Positions 17,651 to 27,518 of a stretch of 64,000 nucleotides of DNA are shown in pieces. The notes beneath the pieces were generated by a model, which saw nothing but the letters and a program-made list of their open reading frames with translations, was not told the origin of the DNA and made no database searches. The DNA is from an uncultured Burkholderiales bacterium (GTDB taxonomy: Bacteria; Pseudomonadota; Gammaproteobacteria; Burkholderiales; Burkholderiaceae_C), in contig CAITYM010000020.1 of the NCBI GenBank assembly GCA_903896615.1, positions 1 to 64,000 on the forward strand, read 5' to 3'. The translations under genes were made by a program, and so were the position numbers. Numbering within the stretch: position 1 is the stretch's first letter; the number at the start of each line of letters is the position of its first letter.

Positions 17651-19375
17651 ATGAATCAGTCCTTACAAAATAAAGAACAATTGGCAGGCCACTTACTCGT
17701 TGAGTGTTTAGTTGAACAAGGAGTGGAGCATGTGTTTGGCGTTCCGGGGGAGAGTTTTTTAGCGGTACTGGACGGCTTTCATGCTTACAAAGACAAAATT
17801 GATTTTGTGATTTGCCGTCAAGAAGGCGGCGCTGCCTTTATGGCAGAAGCTGTTGGCAAACTGAGCCAGCGCCCTGGGATTTGTATGGTGACGCGTGGCC
17901 CTGGCGCAACCAACGCCTCAATAGGGGTGCATGCAGCCTTTCAAGACAGCACCCCCATGATTCTCTTTGTTGGAGATGTGGGGAGTGATTTTAGGAACAG
18001 AGAGGCTTTCCAAGAGCTTGACTATTCAAGTTTTTTTGGTCCAAGCACAGGCGGTATGGCCAAGCGCGTTGAGCGTATCGATGACCCCGAGCGCATACCC
18101 GAATATGTCGCTCGAGCTTTTGCAACCGCCATGAATGGTCGTCCAGGTCCCGTAGTGCTGGTGTTACCCGAGGATATGCTCACAAAGCCTGTGAAAGCCA
18201 AGCCCTTGGCACGCGTAGAAGCTGTGCAGGCATGGAGTGACCCCGGTGCGTTAAGAACTCTAAGAGAGATGTTACTCGCCTCTAAAAAACCCTTTGTTAT
18301 CGCCGGAGGCGGTGGATGGACTCCGCAGGCCGCACAGGCATTGGAGCGGTTCAGTGAGAACTGGAGACTACCTGTTGGTAATGCTTTTCGGTTTCAAGAT
18401 ACCTTTGATAACCACCACCCCAATTATGCCGGCGACGTGGGAATAGGACTTAACCCCAAACTTGCACAGCGTATCAAAGAAAGTGATTTGATTATTGCGA
18501 TTGGTCCACGCCTTGGTGAGATGACGACTCAGGGATACACCTTGATAAAAGCGCCTGTGGCAGATCAAAAGTTAGTTCACTTTCATGCAAGTCCCGAGGA
18601 ATTGAACCGGGTATACAGAGCTGATTTGGCTATTCTTGCTTCTATGAACGCAGCCGCTAGGTCGTTAGAGGTATTGACAGCACCCGTGAGCGTAGCTTGG
18701 GAGGATTGGACGCTCAGTGCGAATGCTGACTTTTTGGCCAACCAGGTGGCACCTGCGCCGAGCGAAACTGCTTTGATTGATATGCCCTCCATTGTTGAGT
18801 GTGTGAACCGACACTTGCCAAAGGACGCAGTACTCACCAACGGAGCTGGAAATTTTGCGAGTTGGGTGCACCGTTATCACAAGCACCATGGTTTATCAAA
18901 AGGCTATAAAACACAATTGGCACCAACCGTTGGATCAATGGGGTACGGGGTACCGGCGGGGATTGCCGCAAGCATCACTACAGGCCGCGTAACATTCACA
19001 ATAGCCGGTGACGGGGATTTCTTAATGAACGGTCAAGAACTAGCAACTGCTTGTCAATACGGGGCAAAAACAATTATTGTGCTTTTGAATAACGGTATGT
19101 ACGGCACCATCCGAATGCATCAAGAGCGTGAATATCCCCGACATCAGAGTGGTTCAAATCTGACAAATCCTGATTTTGTGGCACTTGCCAAAGCCTACGG
19201 TTACGAGGGGGTACGTATCACCCGAACTGAGGAGTTTGAATCAGCCCTTAAGGGCGCAATTGCTAGTCATAAAGGCACTCTAATAGAAATCATGCTTGAC
19301 CCAGAGATCATCACCACCAGAGCTACGCTTAGCCAAATAAGGGATGCAGCAATCAAGAGCAAAAATTTGAAATAA
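17651..19375 (+). CDS. ThDP-dependent enzyme, acetolactate synthase large-subunit-like
   Basis: 574 residues with all three domains of the ThDP decarboxylase/AHAS family: the Pyr domain with GVPGES and catalytic Glu in CRQEGGAAFMAEA (about residue 58), the central domain, and the PP domain with GDGDFLMNGQELATACQ followed by NN (the GDG-x-N ThDP-Mg motif, about 457-485). No small regulatory ilvN subunit is adjacent, so biosynthetic acetolactate synthase is not certain. Relatives include oxo-acid decarboxylases and similar lyases. The gene is monocistronic and followed by a strong terminator shared with the convergent SWIB gene. Confidence 0.88.
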   Translation: MNQSLQNKEQLAGHLLVECLVEQGVEHVFGVPGESFLAVLDGFHAYKDKIDFVICRQEGGAAFMAEAVGKLSQRPGICMVTRGPGATNASIGVHAAFQDSTPMILFVGDVGSDFRNREAFQELDYSSFFGPSTGGMAKRVERIDDPERIPEYVARAFATAMNGRPGPVVLVLPEDMLTKPVKAKPLARVEAVQAWSDPGALRTLREMLLASKKPFVIAGGGGWTPQAAQALERFSENWRLPVGNAFRFQDTFDNHHPNYAGDVGIGLNPKLAQRIKESDLIIAIGPRLGEMTTQGYTLIKAPVADQKLVHFHASPEELNRVYRADLAILASMNAAARSLEVLTAPVSVAWEDWTLSANADFLANQVAPAPSETALIDMPSIVECVNRHLPKDAVLTNGAGNFASWVHRYHKHHGLSKGYKTQLAPTVGSMGYGVPAGIAASITTGRVTFTIAGDGDFLMNGQELATACQYGAKTIIVLLNNGMYGTIRMHQEREYPRHQSGSNLTNPDFVALAKAYGYEGVRITRTEEFESALKGAIASHKGTLIEIMLDPEIITTRATLSQIRDAAIKSKNLK

Positions 19376-19400
19376 GAGGGGCAGGGCACGGGATCATAAA

Positions 19401-19427
19401 AAAGGGCGCTAGATAAAGCGCCCTTTT
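19401..19427. terminator. Bidirectional rho-independent terminator
   Basis: AAAGGGCGCT at 19401-19410 pairs perfectly with AGCGCCCTTT at 19417-19426 around a six-base loop. A-runs on the left and T-runs on the right let it work on both strands. It lies between the convergent ThDP-enzyme and SWIB genes. Confidence 0.9.
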
Positions 19428-19478
19428 AATGGAATCAAAGCAACCCCTGAGAGTTACTTTGAAATCAGATCAACTCAC

Positions 19479-19934
19479 TTAGTGTAAGTGCTTGCCGATT
19501 AGGGCTGCCAACTCAAACATTGTGATTTGAGCTTTGCCAAAAACTACGCGCAACTTGTCGTCAGCGTTGATGTTACGCTTGTTGACATGGTCTTGCAGAC
19601 CGTGTTTTTTGATGTAAACCCAGAGCTTGCTCACAACTTCGGTACGGGGCATTGGGCTATGTCCGATGACCGCTGCGAGTGCTGCGCTAGGTGTTAATGG
19701 CTTCATGAACGCTGCGTTAGGAGTGCGTTTCTTGGCAGGAGCCTTTTTAGCAGCAACTTTTTTAGCTGCTACTTTTTTTGCAGGAGCTTTTTTAGCTACT
19801 ACTTTTTTTGCCACTGGCTTTTTAGCTGCTACTTTTTTTGCAGGAGCTTTTTTAGCTACTACTTTTTTAGCAGGGGCCTTTTTTGCGGCGGGTTTCTTTG
19901 CTGCTTTTTTTACAGCTTTTTTTGCAGTTGCCAT
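19479..19934 (-). CDS. Histone H1-like SWIB-domain DNA-binding protein
   Basis: 151 residues. The N-terminal half (about 1-72) is a tandem array of Lys/Ala/Pro units ([16 protein letters not shown]), like the C-terminal tail of histone H1 and bacterial histone-like proteins. From about residue 74 there is a SWIB/MDM2-type domain ([61 protein letters not shown]). Such fusions occur in Chlamydiae and some Burkholderiales and are thought to compact or regulate the chromosome. The repeat DNA makes this locus prone to length change. The 455 bp upstream is a long leader/promoter region shared with thrS. Confidence 0.93.
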   Translation of the reverse strand: MATAKKAVKKAAKKPAAKKAPAKKVVAKKAPAKKVAAKKPVAKKVVAKKAPAKKVAAKKVAAKKAPAKKRTPNAAFMKPLTPSAALAAVIGHSPMPRTEVVSKLWVYIKKHGLQDHVNKRNINADDKLRVVFGKAQITMFELAALIGKHLH

Positions 19935-20389
19935 TTTTTAGATTTCCTTTTTTAGTTTAAGTGAAATACTGCACCCGTTGTTGAGAGATACAGCACTGCG
20001 GATGCTAATGGAAAAAACACCATTTCCCAAGGGAAAAACAACTTTTTTTCAATTATTTTGTGCTTTTCTCCTCTGAAAATGCATTTTTCTTCCTCTGGGG
20101 AACGTGTTTTTCCCTCTGTGCACCCCCTGAGAGCACTACCAACTCCCCAATAAAGACACCAAAGCGTATGCCCTTTTTAAGCCCTAACCGTGCAGTGTGT
20201 TGATGAATCAGTAAGTACAAATGAAGTTTTTTTTGGCGTTTAAAACCTTGTTCTCAAAGAGGCGCGGAGCAAGAGTAAAATTAAGCTTGAAAGAGTTGTT
20301 TAGGTGCGATCACGGATCACCCGCTTTTTTAATGAATAGAGTTGCTATCAACTTCACACTCCCTTTTTTGTAATTCTTGACTCAACAAC
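19935..20389. other. Intergenic region between SWIB gene and thrS
   Basis: 455 bp between divergent genes with no coding sequence. It is rich in pyrimidine and A-tracts. It contains a perfect 10-bp inverted repeat, GGGAAAAACA at 20031-20040 and TGTTTTTCCC at 20105-20114, 64 bases apart. These could be paired binding sites or the arms of a long leader hairpin. Promoters for both genes must lie here, but the boxes are not clear. Confidence 0.5.
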
Positions 20390-22297
20390 ATGCCTCAAAT
20401 AACGCTACCTGACGGATCTGTTCGCTCTTTCGAAACTGCAGTTTCTGTGGACCAAATTGCCCAAAGCATTGGCTCAGGGTTGGCCAAGGCTACCCTGGCT
20501 GGACGAGTTAACGGTGCTTTGGTGGACTCCTCGCACCTCATACACGAGGACTCAAAGGTTTCGATTGTGACGGCCAAGGATGCTGATGGACTTGAGGTAA
20601 TACGGCACTCAACGGCTCATTTGTTGGCGTACGCTGTCAAGGAGTTATATCCACAAGCGCAGGTCACTATTGGTCCTGTAATTGAAAATGGGTTTTACTA
20701 CGATTTCTCTTTTTCCAGGCCCTTCACGCCTGAGGACTTGGTTGCTATCGAGAAACGTATGAACGAGTTAAGCGCTAAAGACGAGCCTGTGCGCAGAACC
20801 GTAATGGAGCGTGACGCAGCGGTTAAATTTTTCAAAGATTTGGGTGAGCACTACAAGGCGGAGATTATTGGATCTATACCTGCAGGTGAGGATGTATCTT
20901 TGTATTCTGAAGGTGCATTTACAGATTTATGCCGTGGACCTCACGTTCCATCTACAGGGCGCTTAAAGCACTTCAAACTCATGAAGGTGGCAGGTGCTTA
21001 CTGGCGTGGCGATCACAACAATGAGATGCTTCAACGTGTATACGGAACGGCTTGGGCGACCAAAGAGGAGTTGCAGCAGTATTTGGTGATGCTTGAGGAA
21101 GCAGAGAAACGGGATCACCGAAAGTTAGGGCGTGAGCTTGACTTATTTCACATTGACGAGCACTCGCCTGGAACTGTGTTTTGGCATCCAAAGGGTTGGA
21201 CTTTGTGGCAAGAGGTGGAGCAGTACATGCGTGCTGTCTACAGGGATAACGGATACCAAGAGGTCAAAGGCCCCCAAATTTTGGATCAATCACTTTGGGA
21301 AAAAACTGGGCATTGGGACAAATACCGTGAAAACATGTTCACAACTGAGAGCGAGAAGCGGGACTATGCTTTAAAGCCTATGAATTGCCCCGGGCATTTG
21401 CTTATTTTTAAGCAAGGCATAAAGAGCTACCGTGATTTGCCCCTTCGTTTTGGTGAGTTTGGGCAATGTCACAGAAATGAGCCTACAGGTGGTTTGCACG
21501 GCATTATGCGTGTGAGGGCATTTACTCAGGATGATGGGCATATCTTTTGTACAGAGGATCAAATTCAATCCGAAGTGGTTGCGTTTACAACCCTTTTGCA
21601 AAAGGTGTATAAAGATTTTGGATTCAAGGACATCATCTACAAACTCTCTACACGCCCGGAAAAAAGAATAGGCTCCGAGGAAAGTTGGGACCGTGCGGAG
21701 CATGCCTTAGCCGAAGGACTGCGAGCTTCGGGGTGTGAGTTTGAGTATTTGCCCGGGGAGGGAGCTTTTTACGGGCCTAAGATCGAGTACACGCTTAAAG
21801 ACGCGCTGGGTCGACCCTGGCAATGCGGCACCATCCAAGTTGATCCCAATATGCCTGAGCGTTTGGATGCTGAGTATGTTGGGGAGGACGGGCAACGCCA
21901 TCGCCCAATCATGCTGCACAGGGCGATTGTGGGCAGTTTGGAGCGATTTATTGGTATTTTGATTGAACAATTTGCCGGGGCGCTCCCTGTTTGGCTGGCC
22001 CCAACCCAGGTTTGCGTCTTGAATATTTCTGAGGCTCAGGCGGAATATTCGACAAATGTCTCGAAAATGCTGAAGAATCAAGGGTTTAGGGTGCTCCAGG
22101 ATTTGAGAAATGAGAAAATTACGTTTAAAATACGCGAGCACTCGTTGCAAAAGCTTCCTTATCTGCTTGTCATAGGTGACAAAGAGGTAGCTACAAGTAC
22201 CGTGGCAGTGCGCGCCCGAGGAAATATTGACCTCGGAGTGATGTCCTTGGAGGCCTTTACTCAAAGAATCCTGGAAGATGTTGCTCATAAAAGATGA
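20390..22297 (+). CDS. thrS: Threonyl-tRNA synthetase
   Basis: 635 residues, full length. It charges tRNA-Thr and edits Ser-tRNA-Thr. Domains are: TGS (1-62); the editing domain with [16 protein letters not shown] (about 73-88) and the [10 protein letters not shown] site; the class II catalytic core with motif 1 near [11 protein letters not shown], motif 2 FRxxE-type [16 protein letters not shown], and zinc ligands including Cys in MNCPGHL; and the C-terminal anticodon-binding domain. It heads the translation block with infC, rpmI and rplT. The initiating ATG lies just after a TTGACT-rich stretch, and no strong ribosome-binding site is visible. Confidence 0.98.
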   Translation: MPQITLPDGSVRSFETAVSVDQIAQSIGSGLAKATLAGRVNGALVDSSHLIHEDSKVSIVTAKDADGLEVIRHSTAHLLAYAVKELYPQAQVTIGPVIENGFYYDFSFSRPFTPEDLVAIEKRMNELSAKDEPVRRTVMERDAAVKFFKDLGEHYKAEIIGSIPAGEDVSLYSEGAFTDLCRGPHVPSTGRLKHFKLMKVAGAYWRGDHNNEMLQRVYGTAWATKEELQQYLVMLEEAEKRDHRKLGRELDLFHIDEHSPGTVFWHPKGWTLWQEVEQYMRAVYRDNGYQEVKGPQILDQSLWEKTGHWDKYRENMFTTESEKRDYALKPMNCPGHLLIFKQGIKSYRDLPLRFGEFGQCHRNEPTGGLHGIMRVRAFTQDDGHIFCTEDQIQSEVVAFTTLLQKVYKDFGFKDIIYKLSTRPEKRIGSEESWDRAEHALAEGLRASGCEFEYLPGEGAFYGPKIEYTLKDALGRPWQCGTIQVDPNMPERLDAEYVGEDGQRHRPIMLHRAIVGSLERFIGILIEQFAGALPVWLAPTQVCVLNISEAQAEYSTNVSKMLKNQGFRVLQDLRNEKITFKIREHSLQKLPYLLVIGDKEVATSTVAVRARGNIDLGVMSLEAFTQRILEDVAHKR

Positions 22298-22395
22298 TCT
22301 GGTTTAGGCTAGATTGACTGTGGCGTACCACTGGGCCGGATATTTACCAGTCTGACCAAGAGCGTTTGACTGGGTTATTTTTGAGGATATGAACC

Positions 22396-22998
22396 ATCGC
22401 TACAGAATTTAGAGATCGCCGTCAGCGCGAAGAGCGTAAGCATCGTTTAAACCGTGAAATCACGGCCACCGAAGTACGTATAACTGGTCCAGACAACGAG
22501 CCTTTGGGTGTTGTCAGTATTGCAGAGGCCCTGCGAATGGCCGGCGAATACGATGTGGATTTAGTTGAGATTGCACCCATGGCAACTCCACCTGTTTGTC
22601 GGTTAATGGACTACGGAAAGTTCAAATACCAAGAGCAGAAAAAAGCTGCCGAGGCTAAATCTAAGCAAAAGGTAATTGATGTCAAGGAGATTAAATTTCG
22701 TCCTGGCACCGATGACGGCGATTACAACATCAAGATGCGCAATATCAAGCGTTTCTTGGATGACGGAGATAAATGCAAGATAACCCTTCGGTTTAGGGGG
22801 CGTGAGATTACGCACCAAGAGCTTGGAATGGCGCTGTTGCAAAGAATTAAGGATGAGTTGGCGGATTTAATCATTGTTGAGCAATTCCCTAAATTAGAGG
22901 GAAGGCAGATGGTAATGATGATTGCGCCAGGAAAGAGAAAACCGGGTAGCGTAGTCAAACCCGTAGCTGAAGCGGCAACCATTGCCGAGGATGCTTAA
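22396..22998 (+). CDS. infC: Translation initiation factor IF-3, ATC start
   Basis: About 200 residues. IF-3 binds the 30S subunit and checks the initiation codon. The frame contains the conserved [14 protein letters not shown]-domain start, [25 protein letters not shown], the basic linker, and the C-domain [20 protein letters not shown]. No ATG lies in frame at the head. The best start is ATC at 22396, nine bases after GAGG (22383-22386), giving [10 protein letters not shown]. This fits the known use of rare starts by infC for self-control (ATT in E. coli). A TTG at 22504 would delete conserved N-domain residues. An out-of-frame ATG at 22389 encodes only seven codons. Confidence 0.93.
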   Translation: MATEFRDRRQREERKHRLNREITATEVRITGPDNEPLGVVSIAEALRMAGEYDVDLVEIAPMATPPVCRLMDYGKFKYQEQKKAAEAKSKQKVIDVKEIKFRPGTDDGDYNIKMRNIKRFLDDGDKCKITLRFRGREITHQELGMALLQRIKDELADLIIVEQFPKLEGRQMVMMIAPGKRKPGSVVKPVAEAATIAEDA

Positions 22999-23037
22999 AA
23001 GGCAGCGCAAAGCCAAAGTGTCTCGGGGCTAACAAGA

Positions 23038-23056
23038 CTGCGGGTTTTTTTCGCAG
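23038..23056 (+). promoter_or_regulatory. Small hairpin in the infC-rpmI leader
   Basis: CTGCG and CGCAG flank a T-rich nine-base loop, 37 bases before the rpmI start. L20 is known to repress rpmI-rplT translation in enterobacteria by binding the leader. Whether this hairpin takes part is only a guess. Confidence 0.35.
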
Positions 23057-23092
23057 GCGCCTCACGAGCACAATTTAAAAAGGGAGCAGTAA

Positions 23093-23296
23093 ATGCCCAA
23101 GATGAAGACTAAAAGTAGCGCAAAAAAGCGCTTTCGAGTTCGCCCGGGTGGTACCGTTAAACGCGGTCAAGCCTTCAAACGTCATATCTTGACAAAGAAG
23201 AGCACTAAGAACAAACGTCACCTGCGTGGAGCCGTCACTGTACATGAGACCAATATGGGCCACATGGCACAGATGCTGCCCATGGCTGGCCTTTAA
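23093..23296 (+). CDS. rpmI: 50S ribosomal protein L35
   Basis: 67 residues, standard length. Begins [14 protein letters not shown] and continues with the highly basic L35 sequence, including [15 protein letters not shown] and [13 protein letters not shown] strong AGGGAG ribosome-binding site lies upstream of the ATG. It is a structural component of the large ribosomal subunit, and sits between infC and rplT as in most bacteria, probably co-transcribed and subject to L20 feedback. Confidence 0.98.
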   Translation: MPKMKTKSSAKKRFRVRPGGTVKRGQAFKRHILTKKSTKNKRHLRGAVTVHETNMGHMAQMLPMAGL

Positions 23297-23323
23297 TCAT
23301 CCAAGCGAACTAGGAGAACAAAT

Positions 23324-23683
23324 ATGCCTCGCGTAAAACGTGGTGTGACGGCAAGAGCCCGTCACAAAAAAGTACTAACCCTTGCTAAGGGTTTCCGTGG
23401 CCGTCGTGGCAATGTTTTTAGAATCGCTAAACAAGCGGTAATGAAAGCAGGGCAGTATGCCTACAGAGATCGTCGTACAAAGAAACGTGTTTTCAGACAA
23501 CTTTGGATTGCGCGTATCAATGCAGCAGCCAGAGAGTTTGGAATTACATACAGCCAATTTGCTAATGGTCTGCGCAAAGCGGCTATTGAGATTGATCGCA
23601 AAATGCTTGCTGACTTGGCAGTTCATGATAAGGCAGCCTTTGGTAGCATCGTTGATCAAGTAAAGGCGCACCTGGCTGCATAA
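23324..23683 (+). CDS. rplT: 50S ribosomal protein L20
   Basis: 119 residues, typical of L20, an early large-subunit assembly protein and the autogenous repressor of its operon in E. coli. It starts [16 protein letters not shown], followed by the conserved [20 protein letters not shown] and [17 protein letters not shown] segments. AGGAG lies upstream, and the gene begins 27 bp after rpmI. Confidence 0.98.
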   Translation: MPRVKRGVTARARHKKVLTLAKGFRGRRGNVFRIAKQAVMKAGQYAYRDRRTKKRVFRQLWIARINAAAREFGITYSQFANGLRKAAIEIDRKMLADLAVHDKAAFGSIVDQVKAHLAA

Positions 23684-23901
23684 AGTGAGTTATTCATCAA
23701 CTCCTACCTAAGCCACTTTAAAAGCGTTTGGGAATGAGTTGATGGGTATTCGAAGTAGTTGATGAGTCTAGTTCAGGGTCAAATTTTTTAGGCATCTGTT
23801 CAACCACGCATCACATTAGCTTTGTGATTAAGGGATTGTGGCTTTTTTTAAAGCTCCAATCCTTTTTTTATTTCCACAGATCAATTACATATAAGAGTTT
23901 T
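23684..23901 (+). promoter_or_regulatory. pheS leader with possible attenuator
   Basis: A 218-bp leader between rplT and pheS. CATCAACTC (23695-23703) can pair with GAGTTGATG (23736-23744), and a related AGTTGATGAG recurs at about 23758. The leader ends in a strong terminator hairpin (23831-23870). pheST attenuation is known in E. coli, but no upstream Phe-rich leader peptide with its own stop was found here, so the mechanism is open. Confidence 0.5.
23831..23870 (+). terminator. Rho-independent terminator before pheS
   Basis: GGATTG..GGCTTT (23833-23845) pairs with AAAGC..CAATCC (23850-23862) around a TTTT loop, with twelve pairs of thirteen counting one G-U. Seven T follow. It lies 32 bases before the pheS start, so it ends the infC-rplT transcript, fully or conditionally. 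Confidence 0.88.
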
Positions 23902-24939
23902 ATGAGCGAACTAGATACCTTGGTGCAAGAAGCTAGGACGTTATTTGAGTCTTGTCAAACTCCCGCTGACCTTGAAAATGCGAAAGCTCAGTTTTTGGGC
24001 AAGTCCGGACACATTACGCTGATGATGAAGGGGCTGGGTGCTTTAAGCGTTGAGGAAAAGAAAACTCAGGGCGCACTTATCAATAAATCCAAAGTCGGTA
24101 TTGAGGAGGCTTTAAACTCGAGAAGGCAAAGCCTAGCCAATGCCGAGCTTGAGTTACAACTCAAAGCCGAAGCTATTGACGTAACCTTACCGGGACGCGC
24201 GCGCGCGCAGGGTGGCTTACATCCTGTATCTCTCACACTAGAGCGAATAGAAGCCATCTTTGGGTCTATGGGTTTTGATGTCGCCCAGGGCCCCGAGATT
24301 GAGACAGATTGGTTTAACTTTACTGCACTTAATACGCCCCCAGATCATCCCGCCCGCTCAATGCATGACACTTTTTATGTGGAGGGGGATTACGTACTCA
24401 GAACCCATACGAGTCCCATGCAGATTCGTTATGCTGTGGAGCATGTGCGCCGCCATAAGGAAGCTTTAGATGCGGGGCTACCGATGCCCGAGATAAGGGT
24501 TATCGCTCCGGGAAGAACCTACCGAGTGGATAGTGATGCAACGCACTCACCAATGTTTCACCAGTGCGAGGGCTTATGGTTGGGTGAGCACGTAAGTTTT
24601 AAAGATTTAAAAGTGGTGTTTACCAATTTTTGCTATTCATTTTTTGAAACGCGTGAACTTGAACTCCGTTTTAGACCTAGCTTCTTTCCTTTTACAGAGC
24701 CCAGCGCGGAGATTGATATTCAATTTGGTAGCGGACCTTTAGCGGGTAGATGGCTGGAGGTTGCTGGCTCTGGACAAGTGCATCCCAAAGTGGTCTCTAA
24801 CATGGGCCTAGATCCCGAAAAGTATATTGGCTTTGCATTTGGTATGGGCCCAGATCGCCTAACCATGCTTAGGTACGGCGTCAATGATTTAAGACTCTTC
24901 TTTGACGGGGATCTTCGGTTCCTTAGTCAATTTAGATAA
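23902..24939 (+). CDS. pheS: Phenylalanyl-tRNA synthetase alpha subunit
   Basis: 345 residues from the ATG at 23902 (MSELDTL), which has AAGAG a few bases upstream. A GTG at 23824 in the same frame would start inside the terminator stem and is rejected. The N-terminal coiled coil (about 1-85) is followed by the class II core: motif 1 near [22 protein letters not shown] and THTSPMQIR (motif 2 region), and motif 3 [17 protein letters not shown]. Together with PheT it charges tRNA-Phe as an alpha2-beta2 enzyme. The pheT start follows 48 bp downstream. Confidence 0.98.
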   Translation: MSELDTLVQEARTLFESCQTPADLENAKAQFLGKSGHITLMMKGLGALSVEEKKTQGALINKSKVGIEEALNSRRQSLANAELELQLKAEAIDVTLPGRARAQGGLHPVSLTLERIEAIFGSMGFDVAQGPEIETDWFNFTALNTPPDHPARSMHDTFYVEGDYVLRTHTSPMQIRYAVEHVRRHKEALDAGLPMPEIRVIAPGRTYRVDSDATHSPMFHQCEGLWLGEHVSFKDLKVVFTNFCYSFFETRELELRFRPSFFPFTEPSAEIDIQFGSGPLAGRWLEVAGSGQVHPKVVSNMGLDPEKYIGFAFGMGPDRLTMLRYGVNDLRLFFDGDLRFLSQFR

Positions 24940-24987
24940 ATCATTTTTATAAAAAAATAATTTAACGATTCTTTAACGATATTTTTT

Positions 24988-27471
24988 ATGCAATTTCCAG
25001 AATCATGGTTGCGTGAGTTTTGCAATCCACCTATTACGACTCAGGCCCTAGCCGATGTTTTAACCATGGCCGGTTTAGAGGTGGAGGAATTGAGTGCTGT
25101 TGCACCGCCTTTTACAAAAGTCGTTGTAGGCGAGATAGTGGAGGTTGCTCAGCACCCCAATGCAGACCGACTTCGAGTTTGCAAGGTAGATGTGGGTACC
25201 GGTCACCCCCTTGGAATTGTTTGTGGCGCCCCCAATGCTCGCGTCGGTATCAAAGTGCCCTGTGCGATGGTTGGTGCTGAGTTGCCACCAGGATCTGATG
25301 GGAAACCCTTTGTCATCAAAGTTGGACAACTTCGGGGCGTAGAGAGTGCAGGTATGCTCTGCTCCTCCAAGGAGTTAGGGTTGAATGATGAGCATGGTGG
25401 CTTGCTTGAGCTCGCAGCGGACGCGCAAATTGGTCAAGATATTAGAGTTCATTTGAATTTAGATGACACACTCTTCACCCTTAAATTGACACCGAATTTG
25501 GCACATTGCTTGAGTGTTTACGGCGTTGCGAGAGAGGTGAGCGCGCTCACTGGCGCACCCCTAAAGTCGCTACCTTCTGCAGCGTTAGCGTTTGGTGATT
25601 CAAATCAAAGTAAGGAGTCCTTGGGCATTCACGTTCAAGCTCCTGATTTGTGTGGACGTTTTAGTGGGCGCGTGGTGAGCGGCGTCAAGTCGCAAACACA
25701 GTCGCAAACGCCGCATTGGATGGTTCAGCGGCTTGAGCGTTGTGGCCAGCGCAGCGTGAGCCCGCTAGTTGATATCTCAAACTATGTGATGTTTGAGTGT
25801 GGACAGCCTACACATATTTTTGATCGCGACAAAATCAAGGGCGATTTGCAGGTTCGTTTTGCAAAGCAGGGCGAGACCCTCAAACTCTTGAATGGAAACA
25901 CTGTGAACTTGGACGCTACAGTTGGGGTCATCGCCGATGACCAGGCTGTTGAATCATTAGCAGGTATCATGGGCGGGGAGGAGAGTTCGGTTGGAGATAG
26001 CACTCAAAATATTTATATTGAAGCTGCATTTTGGTGGCCAAGCAGTGTCGCTGGGCGTGCAAGGCGGTATAACTTCAGCACAGACGCTGGACACCGATTT
26101 GAGCGTGGCGTTGATCCTGAATTAACACCCTACGCTGTTGATCGGATTACTGGGTTGGTCATGCAAATTTGTGGAGACAAAGAGACCGCCTATGGTCCCT
26201 TCTTTGATGTATCACCTAAAAGACCAACGCGAGCACCGGTTAATCTGCGTGTAGAGCGTGCTGTCAAGATTATCGGAATGCCAATCACTCAGCAGCAAAT
26301 GGTGGATGCGTTAACCCGTTTAGGTCTAGGTGTTAGTGAGAAAAAGGGTGTACTTACAGTGACACCACCTAGTTATCGATTTGATATTCAAATCGAAGAG
26401 GATTTAATAGAAGAAGTTGCTCGAATCATTGGTTTTGATCAACTACCCATGACTGACCCAGTTGCTCCCATTACACCAAAGATAAGGGATGAGTCCTTGA
26501 GGGCTCCTTTTGCACTTAGGCGAAGAATTGCAGGTTTAGGTTACCAAGAAACTATTAATTTTAGTTTTGTTAAAGAAGAGTGGGAGAGTGAGTTGGCGGG
26601 CAACTCAAATCCGATCAAACTTCTAAACCCTATTGCTGCACCGATGAGCGTCATGCGCTCTTCATTGATTGGATCATTGCTTGAAGTGCTGCGTTTTAAC
26701 CTTGACCGTAAAGCTACTCGAGTGCGGGTGTTTGAGGTGGGGCGCGTCTTTAAAAAGGATTCCTCAGTAGAGCACTCAAGTACAACGGTTGCAGGGATCG
26801 ATCAGCCTATGCGCATTGCAGGTCTCGCTTACGGTCCTGATGCCCCTTTGCAGTGGGGCACTCAGGAGCGAGCGGTTGATTTTTTTGATATCAAAGCTGA
26901 CGTTCAAAACCTATTTGCCCCTGTGGAGCTAGAGTTTGTTTCATTAAGTGATAAACATGGGGAAACCAAATATCATGATGCCCATCCAGCCCTGCACCCT
27001 GGTAGAAGCGCTGCGGTACTAAAGAACGGCGCTGTGATTGGGTACTTGGGAGAACTTCATCCCAAGCACCGCCAGTCTTGGGGGTTTTCTCAAGCCCCCA
27101 TACTATTTGAGTTTGATTGGGATGCGTTGACACAGGGGTCGATTCCAAAGGCCCAGGGTGTTGCTCGTTTTCAGTCCGTTGAGCGCGACATAGCTGTGGT
27201 CGTTAAAGAGAGTGTCTCGCACGCCGAATTAATTGATGCAGTGAACTCAGCCGCAACAAAAGGGCTACTCAAAGGTGCTTGTCTGTTTGATATCTACAGA
27301 CCCAAGGGCCAAGCCGCATCAGGTATGAGCGAGGGTGAGAAGAGTTTGGCTGTTAGGCTGACTCTTGCAAATGATGAGGCAACTCTTACTGAGTCTGAAA
27401 TTGAGGGCGTTACAAAGGTTGTGCTTGAGGCTCTTGGAGTTAAGGTGGGCGCGCGATTGCGCGCAGCCTAG
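24988..27471 (+). CDS. pheT: Phenylalanyl-tRNA synthetase beta subunit
   Basis: 827 residues, somewhat above the usual near-800 length. Domains in order are: B1; the tRNA-binding EMAP-like domain (about 39-150, with ADRLRVCKVDVG and IVCGAPNAR); the B3/B4 editing domain; B5; a pseudo-catalytic core; and the C-terminal FDX-ACB anticodon domain (VARFQSVERDIAVVV at about 730). It starts MQFPESWLREF. It is co-transcribed with pheS and followed 47 bp later by ihfA, the classical pheS-pheT-ihfA order. Confidence 0.98.
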   Translation: MQFPESWLREFCNPPITTQALADVLTMAGLEVEELSAVAPPFTKVVVGEIVEVAQHPNADRLRVCKVDVGTGHPLGIVCGAPNARVGIKVPCAMVGAELPPGSDGKPFVIKVGQLRGVESAGMLCSSKELGLNDEHGGLLELAADAQIGQDIRVHLNLDDTLFTLKLTPNLAHCLSVYGVAREVSALTGAPLKSLPSAALAFGDSNQSKESLGIHVQAPDLCGRFSGRVVSGVKSQTQSQTPHWMVQRLERCGQRSVSPLVDISNYVMFECGQPTHIFDRDKIKGDLQVRFAKQGETLKLLNGNTVNLDATVGVIADDQAVESLAGIMGGEESSVGDSTQNIYIEAAFWWPSSVAGRARRYNFSTDAGHRFERGVDPELTPYAVDRITGLVMQICGDKETAYGPFFDVSPKRPTRAPVNLRVERAVKIIGMPITQQQMVDALTRLGLGVSEKKGVLTVTPPSYRFDIQIEEDLIEEVARIIGFDQLPMTDPVAPITPKIRDESLRAPFALRRRIAGLGYQETINFSFVKEEWESELAGNSNPIKLLNPIAAPMSVMRSSLIGSLLEVLRFNLDRKATRVRVFEVGRVFKKDSSVEHSSTTVAGIDQPMRIAGLAYGPDAPLQWGTQERAVDFFDIKADVQNLFAPVELEFVSLSDKHGETKYHDAHPALHPGRSAAVLKNGAVIGYLGELHPKHRQSWGFSQAPILFEFDWDALTQGSIPKAQGVARFQSVERDIAVVVKESVSHAELIDAVNSAATKGLLKGACLFDIYRPKGQAASGMSEGEKSLAVRLTLANDEATLTESEIEGVTKVVLEALGVKVGARLRAA

Positions 27472-27518
27472 AAAATGCTTAAGTAGCATTGAGATATAGA
27501 AATTAGGAGCAAGGAATC

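Noticed and set aside
19627-19941. Frame opposite the SWIB gene rich in Ala, Phe and Thr
   Set aside because: It is the mirror of the Lys/Ala repeat coding sequence and has no independent support.
21707-22288. Long minus-strand frame inside thrS
   Set aside because: It is antisense to a fully conserved synthetase gene and has no features of its own.
23824-23901. N-terminal extension of pheS with several Phe codons
   Set aside because: It resembles the pheM leader peptide by chance, because the Phe codons are the terminator T-runs themselves, and a leader peptide must lie upstream of the terminator.
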